A stretch of DNA of 12,860 nucleotides, from positions 1-12,860 of the forward strand of contig JAEZRD010000044.1 of the NCBI GenBank assembly GCA_023440975.1, in the 5' to 3' direction. The position numbers and the translations under genes were made by a program. Under the pieces are notes generated by a model. The model was given only the letters and a program-made list of their open reading frames with translations. It had not been told where the DNA came from and did not search any database. Below are positions 12,807 through 12,860 of this stretch, one piece after another (positions within the stretch are counted from its first letter, which is position 1; every line of letters starts with the position of its first letter). Source of the DNA: Methanobacteriota archaeon. GTDB taxonomy: Archaea; Methanobacteriota; Methanobacteria; Methanobacteriales; Methanobacteriaceae.

Positions 12807-12860
12807 TTATTGTTTTTTGGAATCCATTATTGGGAAATTTTTAAGGTTTGTGATTTGTTC
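12807..12860 (-). CDS. Possible C-terminal end of another gene (partial)
   Basis: The last 54 bases of the window, read on the minus strand, are open from the edge to a TAA at 12807-12809 and would encode a C-terminus ending NFPIMDSKKQ. Local composition is less AT-extreme than the adjacent 12659-12800 spacer and resembles coding sequence. A second minus-strand frame is also open for about ten codons, and 17 codons are too few to identify a family. Confidence 0.3.
   Translation of the reverse strand, partial: EQITNLKNFPIMDSKKQ

Overview
The window comes from a very AT-rich methanogenic archaeon of the Methanobacteriales. Methanosphaera is the best guess and Methanobrevibacter is possible. 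The evidence is an archaeal 16S rRNA 5' end, archaeal-type riboflavin synthase (RibC), archaeal OMP decarboxylase, deoxyhypusine synthase, a cobalt-type CbiMNQO transporter, AGGTGA/GGAGG ribosome-binding sites, TATA-box promoters and poly-T terminators. Almost everything is on the minus strand; only pyrF and a small membrane-protein gene are on the plus strand.

Layout, left to right. (1) 1-117 is the 5' end of a 16S rRNA gene (minus), followed by a long gene-free leader and promoter region to 756. (2) 757-4309 is a compact minus-strand cluster, read from the right as ribC, a family 2 glycosyltransferase, a DUF2304-type membrane protein, a LutA-like two-CCG iron-sulfur protein and a LutB-like LUD/ferredoxin protein. 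(3) 4456-6525 is a P1B-type heavy-metal ATPase with a histidine-rich C-terminus. (4) 6526-6972 is a 447-bp gene-free array holding four copies of a promoter/operator unit (two ATTAC boxes exactly 33 bp apart with a TATA-like ATTTATA between them). Hairpins or T-runs that look like minus-strand terminators lie between the copies. (5) 6973-9655 is the cbiMNQO cobalt ECF transporter operon with a strong hairpin/poly-T element between cbiN and cbiQ. (6) 9656-9973 is a divergent control region for cbiM and pyrF. (7) pyrF and a DUF5654-like small membrane protein are on the plus strand and converge, over a bidirectional terminator, with (8) a minus-strand pair of deoxyhypusine synthase and an unknown polytopic membrane protein. 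The last ~50 bases may be the C-terminal end of another minus-strand gene.

How the genes fit together. Cobalt uptake by CbiMNQO serves corrinoid-dependent methyl transfer. The adjacent P-type ATPase is a metal exporter by family, and its upstream array of repeated operators suggests metal-responsive control. The same half-site (AGTAAT just before a TATA box) occurs at the cbiM promoter, so import and export may share a regulator; this is inference. RibC (flavin and F420 precursor supply), PyrF (pyrimidines) and DHS (aIF5A hypusination) are housekeeping enzymes. The most unusual part of the window is the 6526-6972 array, which could be a set of tandem insulated promoters making short RNAs, or a decoy-operator cluster.
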